Both the position numbers and the translations under genes were made by a program. This document shows positions 1 through 10,700 of a stretch of DNA of 64,000 nucleotides, one piece after another. The stretch lies in NCBI RefSeq assembly GCF_007655305.1, contig NZ_VLOG01000020.1, positions 1 to 64,000 on the forward strand, given 5' to 3'. The first letter of the stretch is position 1. Each line of letters starts with the position of its first letter. Source of the DNA: Algoriphagus algorifonticola (lineage in GTDB: Bacteria; Bacteroidota; Bacteroidia; Cytophagales; Cyclobacteriaceae). The notes under the pieces are model-generated. The model ran no database searches. It was not told the DNA's origin and saw only the letters and a list, made by a program, of their open reading frames with translations.

Positions 1-61
1 GCCCTATCAGTTCTGAAAATGGCTAAATAGGCCACTTTCTGGTTTTTCTCTTTCAGAAAAA

Positions 62-85
62 AAGCCGATCATTTCTGACCGGCTT
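62..85 (-). terminator. Intrinsic terminator hairpin
   Basis: The arms AAGCCGATCA and TGACCGGCTT pair with one G-T/A-C variation around a TTTC loop. Read on the minus strand the hairpin is followed by a run of seven T, as expected of a rho-independent terminator. Confidence 0.6.
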
Positions 86-298
86 CGTAGTAGGGTGGAG
101 CGGCATAAAGTCGAACCTTAATGAAGATTTAAAAGCTGTTCTGGATGCGAAGTATCTCATTGAAAAGTAGGCAAGGGGATGTAGCTATTTCCTATAGTTG
201 CGATTTTCTTGATGGAAGCAGCAAGGTTTTAAAAGGTCGGCAGTATTCTAAGTGTAGAGATCAAAGCTTGATATATGATGCAGTTTCAACAGATTAGA

Positions 299-330
299 AA
301 ACACCCCGCACGTTTCCATGCTGGGTGTTT
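299..330. terminator. Hairpin, probable terminator
   Basis: Twelve-base arms (AAACACCCCGCA and TGCTGGGTGTTT, one mismatch) enclose an 8-base loop. A T-rich stretch follows on the plus strand and three A precede it, so it could terminate in either direction. No gene ending here is visible. Confidence 0.45.
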
Positions 331-429
331 CTTTTGAGGGTCACCCCTCATTTGCCCCTATGCGTAATTAAAAATAACGTTGTTTTTATGAAATGGTTGA
401 AACGTATTACTGACATTTCCATTATAAAC

Positions 430-459
430 ATTTCAGTGCCTATAATTTCAGTGCCTATA
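430..459. repeat. Two tandem copies of a 15-nt unit
   Basis: The unit ATTTCAGTGCCTATA occurs at 430-444 and again, without change, at 445-459. It lies in non-coding DNA and its role is unknown. It may be a slipped duplication. Confidence 0.8.
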
Positions 460-591
460 AATGGAATGAAAAACGCCGGCCCGGGAACGGACCAGCCTTA
501 AACCAATATTGATATTCATGAAAACACCTTAGCGCTTATCCAAACCTACAAACTCCTGTTTTGGCAAATTGTTAAGATAATTTTAAAAAAA

Positions 592-609
592 CCCGCCTGA
601 AAAGGCGGG
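592..609 (-). terminator. Terminator of the large T9SS propeller gene
   Basis: A seven-pair GC stem (CCCGCCT/AGGCGGG) with a GAAA loop is followed on the minus strand by eight T. It sits 28 bases beyond the stop codon of the gene ending at 637 and closes the 7488-637 transcription unit. Confidence 0.85.
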
Positions 610-636
610 GCTGTCATGGTGTTAAAAATGAACACC

Positions 637-3600
637 CTATTTTGTAATTACTATTCTACCCACATCAATAGACATATTACCGTTTTTCAACTCGTAGATA
701 TATACACCTGCCGGAATAGATTGTGTTTCCCACTCCACTTTATTGCTGAAATTGTCAAGTTTTATTTCCTTGACCTTCTGCCCGGTAGTGTTGGTAATAT
801 GCAATGTATTACCAGACTTCTCTTGCAGTTTATATTCAAACACCACGAAGTCTTTAGCGGGGTTAGGATACGCCTTTATCATATTATTCTTACCCGCTGC
901 CATCTGTTTGTGGTACTTTTTCTTAGCTAGCTCCTGCTCATCAGTTCTTTTTCCCGGCTTGCTGCCAGGCTCCTCATACATAATAGTACATGGTAACCTG
1001 AATTGGGGCTGTGGCTCATCCAGGAGTACTGTTACAGTTGTACCGATTAATCTGGCAGTCGACAATGGATTGCTTCCGATGCTTTCCAGTTCGGCAATTT
1101 CACTCAGGTCCATCTGTGCTAGAAGCCTATTATCATCATAAACAGACTTCACTAAATCCCAAACATCCATATACAGCAGATGCTCATCGCTTTCTTCAGT
1201 ATCAAGTTCAAATGTTTCCTGGATATTACCCAGTATTTCCTGGGCAGTAGTATAATCGCCTTCGGAAGTATAGAAGGCTGCCTTTAGATACATAGCGCGC
1301 ACCGTGTTGATGTTGTCCAGCCATACAGGGATGCTATCCCTGTCATCTGAGGTCGTATCAAACAGATAGTGCATCAGTACCATGTTGCCATACCAATCCA
1401 TGTGCATGGCATAGTCTCCTAGCTCAGCATGTGTTTCCGAACGTGCTGTGGTGGTTTCCGATGCTGTACGAAGTTGAGTTATCTGGGCACCGGAAAGTGG
1501 ATTGGGTATATTGTACTCCAGGTGTTCGAGCAATTCTTCGTTCAGTAGCATTTCAGGATTGGCCTCTAGCACTTGTATCAGGTTTTCCTGGGGCAAGATG
1601 TTGACATCGGCTACTGCGGTAAGTGCTTCAGCGGTCAGATATGGCGAGTAGCTCAATAATGTGGTGCGCAACGCTGGAGTGTCCGCCTGTGTGCTGCTAC
1701 TGATGTAGCTGAGTAGTGCGTCCGTATCACCCCCGTCCATCAACGAAGCTAATGTTCCTGCCAGTGTTTCTTTATTGTCTTTTGCGATACGAAAGCTTGC
1801 CTTGATGTCATTAAGGTGACTATTGCTCACCGGAAAATTATTTCCAACGCCGCCTTCAGTGGGAACAACACCGGTTGGGAAGCAGGAGTGTGCGTTGCTG
1901 GTGCTAATCGGTGCCCAGAAATTATATGGCCAATTAGGATTAGCGATGGGCACATAATTGCCGGTAGTTTGATAATAGCTGAATAACCCATTCCCGCTAT
2001 TGATAAGGTGGTTTACCGAGATCCTGTCCAGGAACTCATTACCTGCCGATTGACCCGAAGACCCTTGGTTATATGCAATGCTCTGTACAGTAGTACTTGG
2101 GTGCATGCTCATTTTACTTACCGCAATATCAAATGCATTATTGTTAAATGTATTGCAGTAATAGCGTAACCCCGTGGGAATGTTGGCCCCGTATGTAAAT
2201 GGGTCTCTGTTGACCCCCCTGGCGAAGCACGCCTTACCAAGATTAAGGAAAGTATTGCGGTATATTTGTTTGTTATATTCCTGACTATTGTCTGTAATTG
2301 TTCCGATATTTTCGTGCCACATATGCTGCCCGCCATGCGTAAAGCCCTCGAAATGGTTATCCTCTATATGGGGGTAATAGCTATGTTCCGTCCAGATACC
2401 TATGTTCTTGTGACAGTCGAAATCATCAAGGAAGGTTGTTTTGCCATAGCCCAGGCGGAAGCTATCACGTATAGCTGTCATCAAATGCTGGCCTTTAGAG
2501 TGAATGCCAACAGTACAGCTATCGAAATTGGACATGTCAACAGAAACGCCATACATGGCACGCATTTGGTCATGTTGCGTCCACACACCGGTACGCAGTC
2601 CCGTAAACTGGTTTCTTTTAAAGGAACTGCACGGGAATGTAAGACCCGTACAAACGCTAGTTAGCCTGAAGCCACTATTGCCGGCACGGATACCGTCTCC
2701 TTCATTACTATATAAAGTAGAAGTATTGCGGTTATAGAAGCCGCATGCGCTGAAACGGACGCCATCTACCTCGTTCATGGCGACATGCGTCAAAAACCTA
2801 TCGGTGGTGCCTCCCTTGAAATCATCGTTGATGATAAAGTCACATTCCGAAAATGAAGCCTGGTAGTTTTTCAGTAGGGCTGACCAGCTATTCCAACTTT
2901 GATGCACATACCGTTGCAGGGACACTGCACAAGCATTATTGAGGAAAGTAGTTTTAGCAGCTACAATAATCCCTCCTGTATTGGTATTAGTTGCAGTGGT
3001 TGGGCCATAGTTGGCAACAGCTATCCGTGCATGTTCTATTATAGTTCCATTGAGCAACGACACTTTATCCTGGTTGGTTGTAGTTTGCATTTGATTAGTT
3101 TGGCCGACAATACGTATGCCGTTCCACATACAGTCTTCGCAGCCGTTGGTAAGACGAGCACCATTAACCACAAGCTGTGCACCGGGTTCTACAATGATGC
3201 TGGCGTTTTTAGGCATGAAAATAACGGTCTGGTCTTGTCCTGTATTTTGGATGGTGAGTGTTGCACCATTAGCTACCTTGATACCTGATTTTAGGTAGCG
3301 TGTGCTGACCCAGGTTGTGTTTGACGTTATAATGTTTGAAGGACTGGAAACATAACTATTATCAAATGCTGGTGTTTCCCAAACACCGCGCCCAAAAGTG
3401 GCAATACGGAGCTTGCCTGCGCAGTAGTTGAACTCCATGTCATTCACTACAACAGGCGGCAGGCCTGTATTAAAACAATACCAGGTGGAGTCTGTTTTAT
3501 TCCAGCGGAATACACCAGCATCTGTGCCTGCGAACAAAATATCGTCTGAGCCCTCCAAATACAGAAGTTTATTAACTGGCACCGGGGGGAGCCCTCGTGA

Positions 3601-5910
3601 TATATCAACCCATGAATTTGCATCGCCGTAATTACCGTTATACAGAACTCTATGTGCGGAGTTCGCAGGGCTATAAGAGGTAGTTCCGTAGTTTACATTC
3701 CCTAATGAAATCCATAAGCGTTTCATTGTACGAGGATCAGTAACTATACTAGTGATGCCACTCCATTGTACATGGGACGGTGTGATGTTCTGCCATGTGG
3801 GTACGCCATTTGGAGGAGCAAGATGAGCATCAACTGACCTGAATAATTTGCCTATGCTGTTACCATTGGGTGGGCTTGGATCACCATCAGCCCCATCTTC
3901 AAAAGCAATATATACAGTATCTTTATTAGGCTCGCTTATAGCAAAACTGCGGGTCTTATCGAGCCTTGGAAATGAAGCAAAAGCCTCACCCCATGTGCCG
4001 CTTCCCAATGGCTTTGTCCATACTTGCCGATATCCCGCAAACGCCTCATTGTCAGGATCGAAATATAACGGCCTTTGAACTGTATTCTGCGGACAATATT
4101 CGCAGGTTGGATTGCCAAAGTCCGTAGGATTCCCTTCGCCGATGCCACCTGAAGTTGAATTGGTGCCTGGATAAAATTCCACCCTATAGATATCATCGTA
4201 AGGATTACCTTCTGTATAAGCATGTGTTACGCTACCGTTGGCGAATTTGGTCATAAAGTTATCACCTCCAACGACACTTGCAGCCCAGGGAATAGCTCGG
4301 TCACGGATATAAGTAACAGCCCCATTGTCCTGTGCACCGCCAATAACCAACCCTTCGTGGGCTTCAGTATTGCTTAACCCATACAGTTGTGTGACAGCAA
4401 GACCTGAGCCGGTGATACTTCCAAAATTTGTATTGCCGGACCTTTTCATCACTACGCCTCCATCGCTGCCACCGAATATGATATCGTTAATTCCATTAGC
4501 TGCTGTATCAGCATGGTATATAAATATACATCGCCCATCAGCATGAGTAGCACCCCTGATACTGGTAAATGAGTTAAAAGTGCCACCAGTGACTGAACGA
4601 TAAAAACTGTTGAAACCATCGTGGTTAGCTGCGTAAATAACATCGTCATTGGCCTCCGAGACCTCAATAAATTCAAAAGGAACTCGTGACGTGTCACCAG
4701 TGAAAGGGTTTACACTAATGAGATTAAACTCATTATTGATAATATTAAGATTGACCGTATTTATGGGAGTAGTTGCAAGCGCCATAACAAGGGTTTTATT
4801 TGTACTGCTCCTTCTTCGCTCTATATTTAAATAGGCTATATCTGTAGCTGAAATGGAGAGATCAACGATCATGTCCCCGTCTAATTGTACAGACGGTGCA
4901 GGCATAGTAATTTTCAATTCCTGCCATTGGGGGCTTTGGTCGGTGCTGTTTATGACCCAAAGGCTACATGTATCATCTTTCGCGTCGGTACTCACAATTA
5001 TCTTTCCAGGAGATTGTTTAGAAAACTCTATATCCGTAAACAGACAACCTGATCTCAATCCTGAAGGCGTGATATCATACCAGCCCGAAATACCGGTGGG
5101 TTTGTGCAGTACCTTGTTGTTGGATATAGCAAATAGTTCCCCTGTACCGGGCATATATTTCACCTGTCGCACCCATTTTTCATAATAGGCTATATCTGAT
5201 TGCTGGTTTGCGTTTAGAAAATTTGCGTCTACCTGCCACGTCTGGCCACCATCATGTGTGTACATCAGTCCCATAGCATAGCCACCGTGTTTCCTGAGCG
5301 TACCCATTATACCGAGGGAAATATATATTGTATCCCTCCCTAAAGGGTTGACGGCTATTCTGGTGGCTCCCATAGTACCTGGTATAACCGAATTATTCGT
5401 GGGTGAAGGATCGGTAATATTCACCCATGTATGACCGGTATCTGTACTCTTCCACAAGCCGCCCATATTACTGCCTGCCAGAATATACCCCATGTCATTG
5501 GGGTCCACCCATACTGCATCAATTCGCCCCTGACGCTCGAGTACACCATAATAATTGTTGTTTGGCCCAAGCAGTGACCAGTCGCCTGTATACATATTAG
5601 GGTCGCTATTACAATATGCATCCAAGTTATTCATATAGTAGAATAAAGCACTGCTTAATTCTTCCATGATATTCACATTCGCGGGGGCGTTCAGAGGAAC
5701 ACGATTTCGATAGAAACTTACCCACCTGTTAAAGGCTCTAAGATCGCCGCCTTCAGTTGTATCGTTGGGATTGGCCTCCAGCATCTGCGAAACTGTAAAG
5801 GTTGCCGCAGAGTCAAAGGAAATATTTGACGAACTGACGATGAGCGCCTCGCCCTGTGCATAAGTTATAATCGGTACTATCGACAATAACAGCAATAGTA
5901 GTTTCTTCAT
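637..5910 (-). CDS. T9SS-secreted beta-propeller / beta-helix protein
   Basis: A 1757-aa secreted protein. Residues 1-18 form a signal peptide (basic MKK, leucine run, YAQG cleavage). Residues about 130-870 carry BNR/sortilin-type propeller repeats (for example GGLWKSTDTGHTW and DGGQTWQ), as in sialidase or xyloglucanase-like folds. Residues about 890-1450 look like a right-handed parallel beta-helix (repeated short turns such as GIRIVG, GIIVAA). The last ~80 residues are a type A T9SS sorting domain (AYPNPAKDFVVFEY, GVYIYEL, final ITK). It is therefore exported by the Sec pathway, passed through the outer membrane by T9SS and anchored or released at the surface. No catalytic residues are evident, so enzyme activity cannot be claimed. 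It lies 24 bases downstream of the next T9SS gene and ends in a strong terminator. Confidence 0.85.
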   Translation of the reverse strand: MKKLLLLLLSIVPIITYAQGEALIVSSSNISFDSAATFTVSQMLEANPNDTTEGGDLRAFNRWVSFYRNRVPLNAPANVNIMEELSSALFYYMNNLDAYCNSDPNMYTGDWSLLGPNNNYYGVLERQGRIDAVWVDPNDMGYILAGSNMGGLWKSTDTGHTWVNITDPSPTNNSVIPGTMGATRIAVNPLGRDTIYISLGIMGTLRKHGGYAMGLMYTHDGGQTWQVDANFLNANQQSDIAYYEKWVRQVKYMPGTGELFAISNNKVLHKPTGISGWYDITPSGLRSGCLFTDIEFSKQSPGKIIVSTDAKDDTCSLWVINSTDQSPQWQELKITMPAPSVQLDGDMIVDLSISATDIAYLNIERRRSSTNKTLVMALATTPINTVNLNIINNEFNLISVNPFTGDTSRVPFEFIEVSEANDDVIYAANHDGFNSFYRSVTGGTFNSFTSIRGATHADGRCIFIYHADTAANGINDIIFGGSDGGVVMKRSGNTNFGSITGSGLAVTQLYGLSNTEAHEGLVIGGAQDNGAVTYIRDRAIPWAASVVGGDNFMTKFANGSVTHAYTEGNPYDDIYRVEFYPGTNSTSGGIGEGNPTDFGNPTCEYCPQNTVQRPLYFDPDNEAFAGYRQVWTKPLGSGTWGEAFASFPRLDKTRSFAISEPNKDTVYIAFEDGADGDPSPPNGNSIGKLFRSVDAHLAPPNGVPTWQNITPSHVQWSGITSIVTDPRTMKRLWISLGNVNYGTTSYSPANSAHRVLYNGNYGDANSWVDISRGLPPVPVNKLLYLEGSDDILFAGTDAGVFRWNKTDSTWYCFNTGLPPVVVNDMEFNYCAGKLRIATFGRGVWETPAFDNSYVSSPSNIITSNTTWVSTRYLKSGIKVANGATLTIQNTGQDQTVIFMPKNASIIVEPGAQLVVNGARLTNGCEDCMWNGIRIVGQTNQMQTTTNQDKVSLLNGTIIEHARIAVANYGPTTATNTNTGGIIVAAKTTFLNNACAVSLQRYVHQSWNSWSALLKNYQASFSECDFIINDDFKGGTTDRFLTHVAMNEVDGVRFSACGFYNRNTSTLYSNEGDGIRAGNSGFRLTSVCTGLTFPCSSFKRNQFTGLRTGVWTQHDQMRAMYGVSVDMSNFDSCTVGIHSKGQHLMTAIRDSFRLGYGKTTFLDDFDCHKNIGIWTEHSYYPHIEDNHFEGFTHGGQHMWHENIGTITDNSQEYNKQIYRNTFLNLGKACFARGVNRDPFTYGANIPTGLRYYCNTFNNNAFDIAVSKMSMHPSTTVQSIAYNQGSSGQSAGNEFLDRISVNHLINSGNGLFSYYQTTGNYVPIANPNWPYNFWAPISTSNAHSCFPTGVVPTEGGVGNNFPVSNSHLNDIKASFRIAKDNKETLAGTLASLMDGGDTDALLSYISSSTQADTPALRTTLLSYSPYLTAEALTAVADVNILPQENLIQVLEANPEMLLNEELLEHLEYNIPNPLSGAQITQLRTASETTTARSETHAELGDYAMHMDWYGNMVLMHYLFDTTSDDRDSIPVWLDNINTVRAMYLKAAFYTSEGDYTTAQEILGNIQETFELDTEESDEHLLYMDVWDLVKSVYDDNRLLAQMDLSEIAELESIGSNPLSTARLIGTTVTVLLDEPQPQFRLPCTIMYEEPGSKPGKRTDEQELAKKKYHKQMAAGKNNMIKAYPNPAKDFVVFEYKLQEKSGNTLHITNTTGQKVKEIKLDNFSNKVEWETQSIPAGVYIYELKNGNMSIDVGRIVITK

Positions 5911-5934
5911 AAGCTAAAGTGTTTATTGAAAAAA

Positions 5935-7488
5935 TTAATTAATGATGATTTTAGTTGAAAAAATTTCTTCGGTAGTTTTTGCCTCGACTGTATAAATTCC
6001 ACTTGACCAATCTTTAACATCAATACTGTCAGGCATGGAGTTGCTTCTATAAATACGTTTACCTGAGATGTCGTAAATACTTACATTCCGCACCTTCGTG
6101 GTGCCATTCAACTGGATGTGTACAATTGTGTTGGTCGGGTTAGGGTAGACAAAGAGCTTGCCGTTAACGATTTGCCCTTCTTCATGTATGTGTGTAGTCC
6201 AAGGCGCAATACGAGCAAGAAATACATCTGTCGCCCCTCCGGCAAAAGTATCCGGTACCGTACCTCCGGCAGCCCAGTATGTTCCCCCCACTAATACTAA
6301 TCCGTTATTCAACGGTTGCAGCATTGTTATTTCATCAGTATTTGGTCCTCCAAATACCTTAGCACTTAAAAAATTACCTATGCCGTCTGTATGCACCAGC
6401 CAACCGTCATAACCACCATAGTTTTTATCAACTTGACCTCCACTATTGCCAATGGATGTGCCACCCATCCAAAGACTACCGTCTGATGCCTTGCATATAG
6501 TTTGTGCATGCTCATCAGAATTTAGGCCGCCATAACAGACATTCATAAGAATATTGTTGCTGCTGTCAATATTTAGCAGCCAGAAATCCGCCTTCCCTAA
6601 GTGATCCGTAATATCACCATCAGCAGAATATGTTGTTGTTGCAATTAATACACCTCCCTTTCCATCAGGTACGCCCCACGCAGAGGGTATGCCTGTGCTT
6701 CTTGCACCGTCATCACCGGTGCCGCCAAAACATTTTGCCCAACTCTTATTACCGTTCTTGTCCAGACGTGCAACAAACACATCAGCATTACCATGATTGG
6801 TGATGCAATCATTATCATTTGATAATGTATAGGCTAGCACATAACATCCTCCGCCTGGTACAGGGACGATGCATGTAGGTCGTTCATCCTGGCTACCACC
6901 TAATACTGTACTCCATACCTTATCTCCATTGCTATCCACCTTCATTACCCAAATATCCATTGTAAATTGGTTACCATAGTGTGAGCCCACATCCCCATCG
7001 TTTGAATTGGTTTGAAATACCGCTATGTAGCCTCCGTCATCTGTAGATATGATATCCTTAAAAAGTTCTCCTGCGCTTCCCCCGTACTGTTTTGTCCAGA
7101 TTGTACTTCCGTTTGCATCGTCTTTACGTAATTGGAAATCATTACCCATATTCCCGAATAAAATCTTCTCCCCATTTGGTAGGCGGTCAATTATCCCAAA
7201 TCCGTCACTATAGCAGTCGGTCCATTCGATGGAATATCCATCTGCTTTATATTTGGTGTAAACCACCTTATTTTTTTGGCCCAGGCAAAAATTTTGAAAA
7301 TCGCCTGTTTGGGATGCTGTTCCTATTCCTATAAAAAAATTACCATCAAAAGTTGGATATGCCCTGTTATGAATCTGTTCAGTTCCTTCCCCGTGTTTAG
7401 GTTCCATGTATAGGATTACGGGTTCAGGTATTTGTGCATAGATACCGTTCGCAATTAGTAATAGCAGAAAAACATAAATCTTTTTCAT
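5935..7488 (-). CDS. T9SS-secreted repeat protein (beta-propeller-like)
   Basis: A 517-aa protein with a signal peptide (MKKIYVFLLLLIANGIYAQ). Repeated blocks of about 50-60 residues follow, each with a GG-x-DE/GE turn and a DGGY or GGxL strand (GGSAGELF, GGSQDERP, GGTGDDGA, GGLNSDEHA, GGPNTDEI). This pattern is common in Bacteroidetes secreted proteins of propeller fold. The C-terminus (VYPNPTNTIVHIQ, GIYTVEAKT, final IIIN) is a type A T9SS sorting domain. It shares a transcription unit with the 1757-aa protein downstream (24-base gap). The function beyond surface display or binding is unknown, and no enzyme motif is seen. Confidence 0.8.
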   Translation of the reverse strand: MKKIYVFLLLLIANGIYAQIPEPVILYMEPKHGEGTEQIHNRAYPTFDGNFFIGIGTASQTGDFQNFCLGQKNKVVYTKYKADGYSIEWTDCYSDGFGIIDRLPNGEKILFGNMGNDFQLRKDDANGSTIWTKQYGGSAGELFKDIISTDDGGYIAVFQTNSNDGDVGSHYGNQFTMDIWVMKVDSNGDKVWSTVLGGSQDERPTCIVPVPGGGCYVLAYTLSNDNDCITNHGNADVFVARLDKNGNKSWAKCFGGTGDDGARSTGIPSAWGVPDGKGGVLIATTTYSADGDITDHLGKADFWLLNIDSSNNILMNVCYGGLNSDEHAQTICKASDGSLWMGGTSIGNSGGQVDKNYGGYDGWLVHTDGIGNFLSAKVFGGPNTDEITMLQPLNNGLVLVGGTYWAAGGTVPDTFAGGATDVFLARIAPWTTHIHEEGQIVNGKLFVYPNPTNTIVHIQLNGTTKVRNVSIYDISGKRIYRSNSMPDSIDVKDWSSGIYTVEAKTTEEIFSTKIIIN

Positions 7489-7674
7489 TCTTTAGTTTTA
7501 TATTAAGAATCAAACAAATAATAATTGCTACGGAAGGGTTGTACAAGAATAAGGTTTAAAGCATACTAAAGATACTGAATATGCATATACGAAAAATGGG
7601 TGTTTTTCCCCTTTGGTTATTTAATAATAATTTGTAGGCTTTAGATTCTAGTATGGCTAGAAATAGTTAAAAGA

Positions 7675-7694
7675 CCCCGCCTAAAAAGGCGGGG
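7675..7694 (-). terminator. Terminator of the S8 peptidase operon
   Basis: An eight-pair stem (CCCCGCCT/AGGCGGGG) with an AAAA loop, with TCTTTT following on the minus strand. It is placed 26 bases after the stop of the S8 peptidase gene. It closely resembles the terminator at 592-609, so the two transcription units end in nearly the same hairpin. Confidence 0.85.
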
Positions 7695-7719
7695 CTAACA
7701 TGGTATTGCGATGAAAAAC

Positions 7720-10700
7720 CTATTTGGCAATTACTATCCGTCCTACATCAATAGCAGTATTTCCACTATACAATTTGTATATATATACGCCGGGCGGGTT
7801 ATCACCAGTCGTCCAACGAGTATACCCATTGTTGTTATTAGATAGTTTAATTGTTTGAATTTCCTGTCCTGCAATATTGGCTATGGACAATGTCAGGATA
7901 GTGCTATTTTCTGGTACGCTGTACTCGAATATAACATAATCCTTAGCGGGGTTAGGGTAAACTTTTACATACTTCTCTGAAGATTCCAAAATGGGGGTAG
8001 TAGCTGACTTGCCCGGCTTATTTTGTGAATCCGTCATAGTATCAATTGTTACCGAGAATATAATGCCGCCTAAAACTTCTTCAACTTCTTCAAAACCTTC
8101 GACATCATCATGAATAATTGTTTGTGTTTGCCTCATATAAATTTCAGCATTTTCAATTCTTTTCGGTACATCTATTCCGTCGCGTAATTTTAGCTCTACA
8201 TCGATGGGTATCATTGCGTTGGTACCTAAAAACAGATTATCAAGCCGCAATGGTACAGAAGGGTCGTATAATACAGTCTTAGCCGAGGAGTCAAGGATAA
8301 CTGCATTACCCATCGCACCTCCATCCATCCAGATGTCGTACAAAGAACCCAAATGAATAACTCCATACATATAGGCTGAAAGGTCGCCGGACAAGTGCCT
8401 GCTTACATCACGGTAGGTCATAAACTGCAAACTGAAAACACCGGCATCGGGCTGGGGGTTTGCTATGAAAGGCGTAAGAGTATGAGAACGAACAATATAA
8501 TTATAATCCACTAGCATCATATTTCTTGTGGCGATGCTATTGTTCTGTAATATGTTGTATTTTAAATGGGATGCATCAGGGTGTGTTTTTTCATTCAACC
8601 CATGTGGAGGAGTGGCATTATCTAATATTCTTGCAAGTATGCATAGCGGAACCTGATTATCAGGATTTGTTGTATAGTCTGCTGGATTTGGAGGATTCCA
8701 CGCTATTGTTAATACTGTGTCTTGGCCAACGTTCAATGAGGGTATGTAAATTGTGGATGTTGGTTGAATTTCCCGGCCTGTAGGTACACTGTCGATTGTT
8801 CCCATCATCATATTTGTAGTCCAGTCTCCGGGCCATTTTTCTCCGGTACTAGCTATCGTCCAGTAGGTTTTCAGTATGGCTGTATTAGCAGGTGAAAATT
8901 GACAACCGACATTCCTGATACGTATGCGCAGGTGGTTATCGTTTGTAGTTGAATAATCGGGATTCTCATGCTCCTGGCCAGTACTAAAGGTATTGTTCCA
9001 AATATCGGGGCTATTCCAGATATTCCAATCTCTGGTATCTAGGTCCGCCATATCATTGGGTTCATTATACTTATCGCCATACCCATCGCGTATAGCCAAG
9101 TCCCAACCGCTTGATTTTAATTTAACTCGTATTCTTTTCTTAGCGACGCGAGGTATGTCTGTGCCCTGTTCAGTCACTGTAAGCATATAGTACAACACAG
9201 AATCGCTTTGCACTGGTATGGTGGGATTGGCTACGTACTCATTACTTAATGAAACAGTATTGTTAGATATAGGTTTCCATCTGTATTTATAATTGCCGTT
9301 ACCATTTATTATAACCGGGGTTAACGTAGCGGAATGGCTACTCCAGCATCGATGGTTGATCTTTATTTCTTCGATATACATAACTTCCGCGCCTTGTGGA
9401 GGGTTGTTACAATCAAAACTATTTTCCTGTGCATTTAAAACAGCTTTACCGGCATTTAATCTACCGGCCCCTAATTGTTTTGGATTAGCATACTTTAGAT
9501 TATGTGAAATATTGTAAATAGTATCAACTGCGGTTGTTTTCAGTATCCATTCTACTTGAAATGGCGTCAAACATGGATTTTTTGCTAGTAATAATCCGAT
9601 AGTGCCGGTAACCAATGGTGCGGCCAGGGAAGTGCCTGATAAATTGGCTTTGTAGAGGTTGGTATCGTTAGGTCTTGTGTGGTCGTAATCCAGCACATGT
9701 ACTGTATAACCAGGTGCGCATATGTCTACACGGGTATTGTTGTTATGGGTATGAGGTTTGCCGTAGTCGCCGGGGTAAACCGTGCCTGATGTATCATAAA
9801 TTACATGGTCATGCACATCTTTTATAGATCTATGATAGCCGGGGTTTTGTGGTGGCATGACTGTATCAACGTAGGTTGCATCCAAATCGCTGCCGACTGA
9901 AGTAACGGAAATATTATGGTCGTACGAAGCGGGAAATTTGAAACTAGTGTAGTTACAAGTGCCAGGATTTAAAACGCTATCTCCGCCATTGCCGGCCCCG
10001 AATACCATTGACATACCGCGCTCGTACATTTCATTATAAAACTCTTCATCTTTATATACAACGCTATGAAAGGTATTATGATCCTGATTGTCTGTTGCCA
10101 GCTTACACCAGGGATATGTCCAACTACAGTTTACAGCACGGTAGCCCTCTTTTGCAAAGAGCCTCAAATTGGGCTCCGCATGTTCTGCGGAATCGTGCGG
10201 GCGGATGCCCACCTGGCTATGATAACCTATACTTGCCAAACCAAGATTATTATCCGTTGCCCCTGCCAGTACACCGGTAATAGCCGTACCATGGTTTTCT
10301 TTACCAGGAAATACCCATTTGGATGAATTGTTACCGTACTCCCTGATTTTTGAACCCGGTTGTCCATACCGTTTTATTTCACGATGTTGAGTATGCACAT
10401 ACCAATCGCTGACACCTATCCGCACTGAGTCGCCGCTAATGCCCCAATTGTCAACAATGTCCCAGGCATCCCGCGCATTAATCAATTCCAGGTAATTATG
10501 ATGCCTATTTTGTGTAGTGAACGTGGTCAGGTACTGTCCATTATACTCATTCGGAGTCAGCAACGGTTCTATATCCGGCTGCTGGCCGCCACTGGGGAAA
10601 ACAGTACTGTTGTAAGAAATCAATTCATCGAGCAAGGCCATAGAATTGCATTTTATGTAATACACCTCCCGCATATCTTTAAAATATGATTCAGGATAAA

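Larger units (their letters stand above)
1..636. other. Left-edge intergenic region, no gene seen
   Basis: No convincing coding frame lies here. The stretch holds two hairpins (62-85 and 299-330), a perfect 15-nt tandem repeat (430-459) and the terminator of the large gene to the right (592-609). On the minus strand, bases 86-121 read like the last third of a tRNA (GGTTCGAC loop, then GCTCCACC), followed directly by a terminator hairpin, but no 5' tRNA half is present. It may be an attachment-site remnant. Confidence 0.5.
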
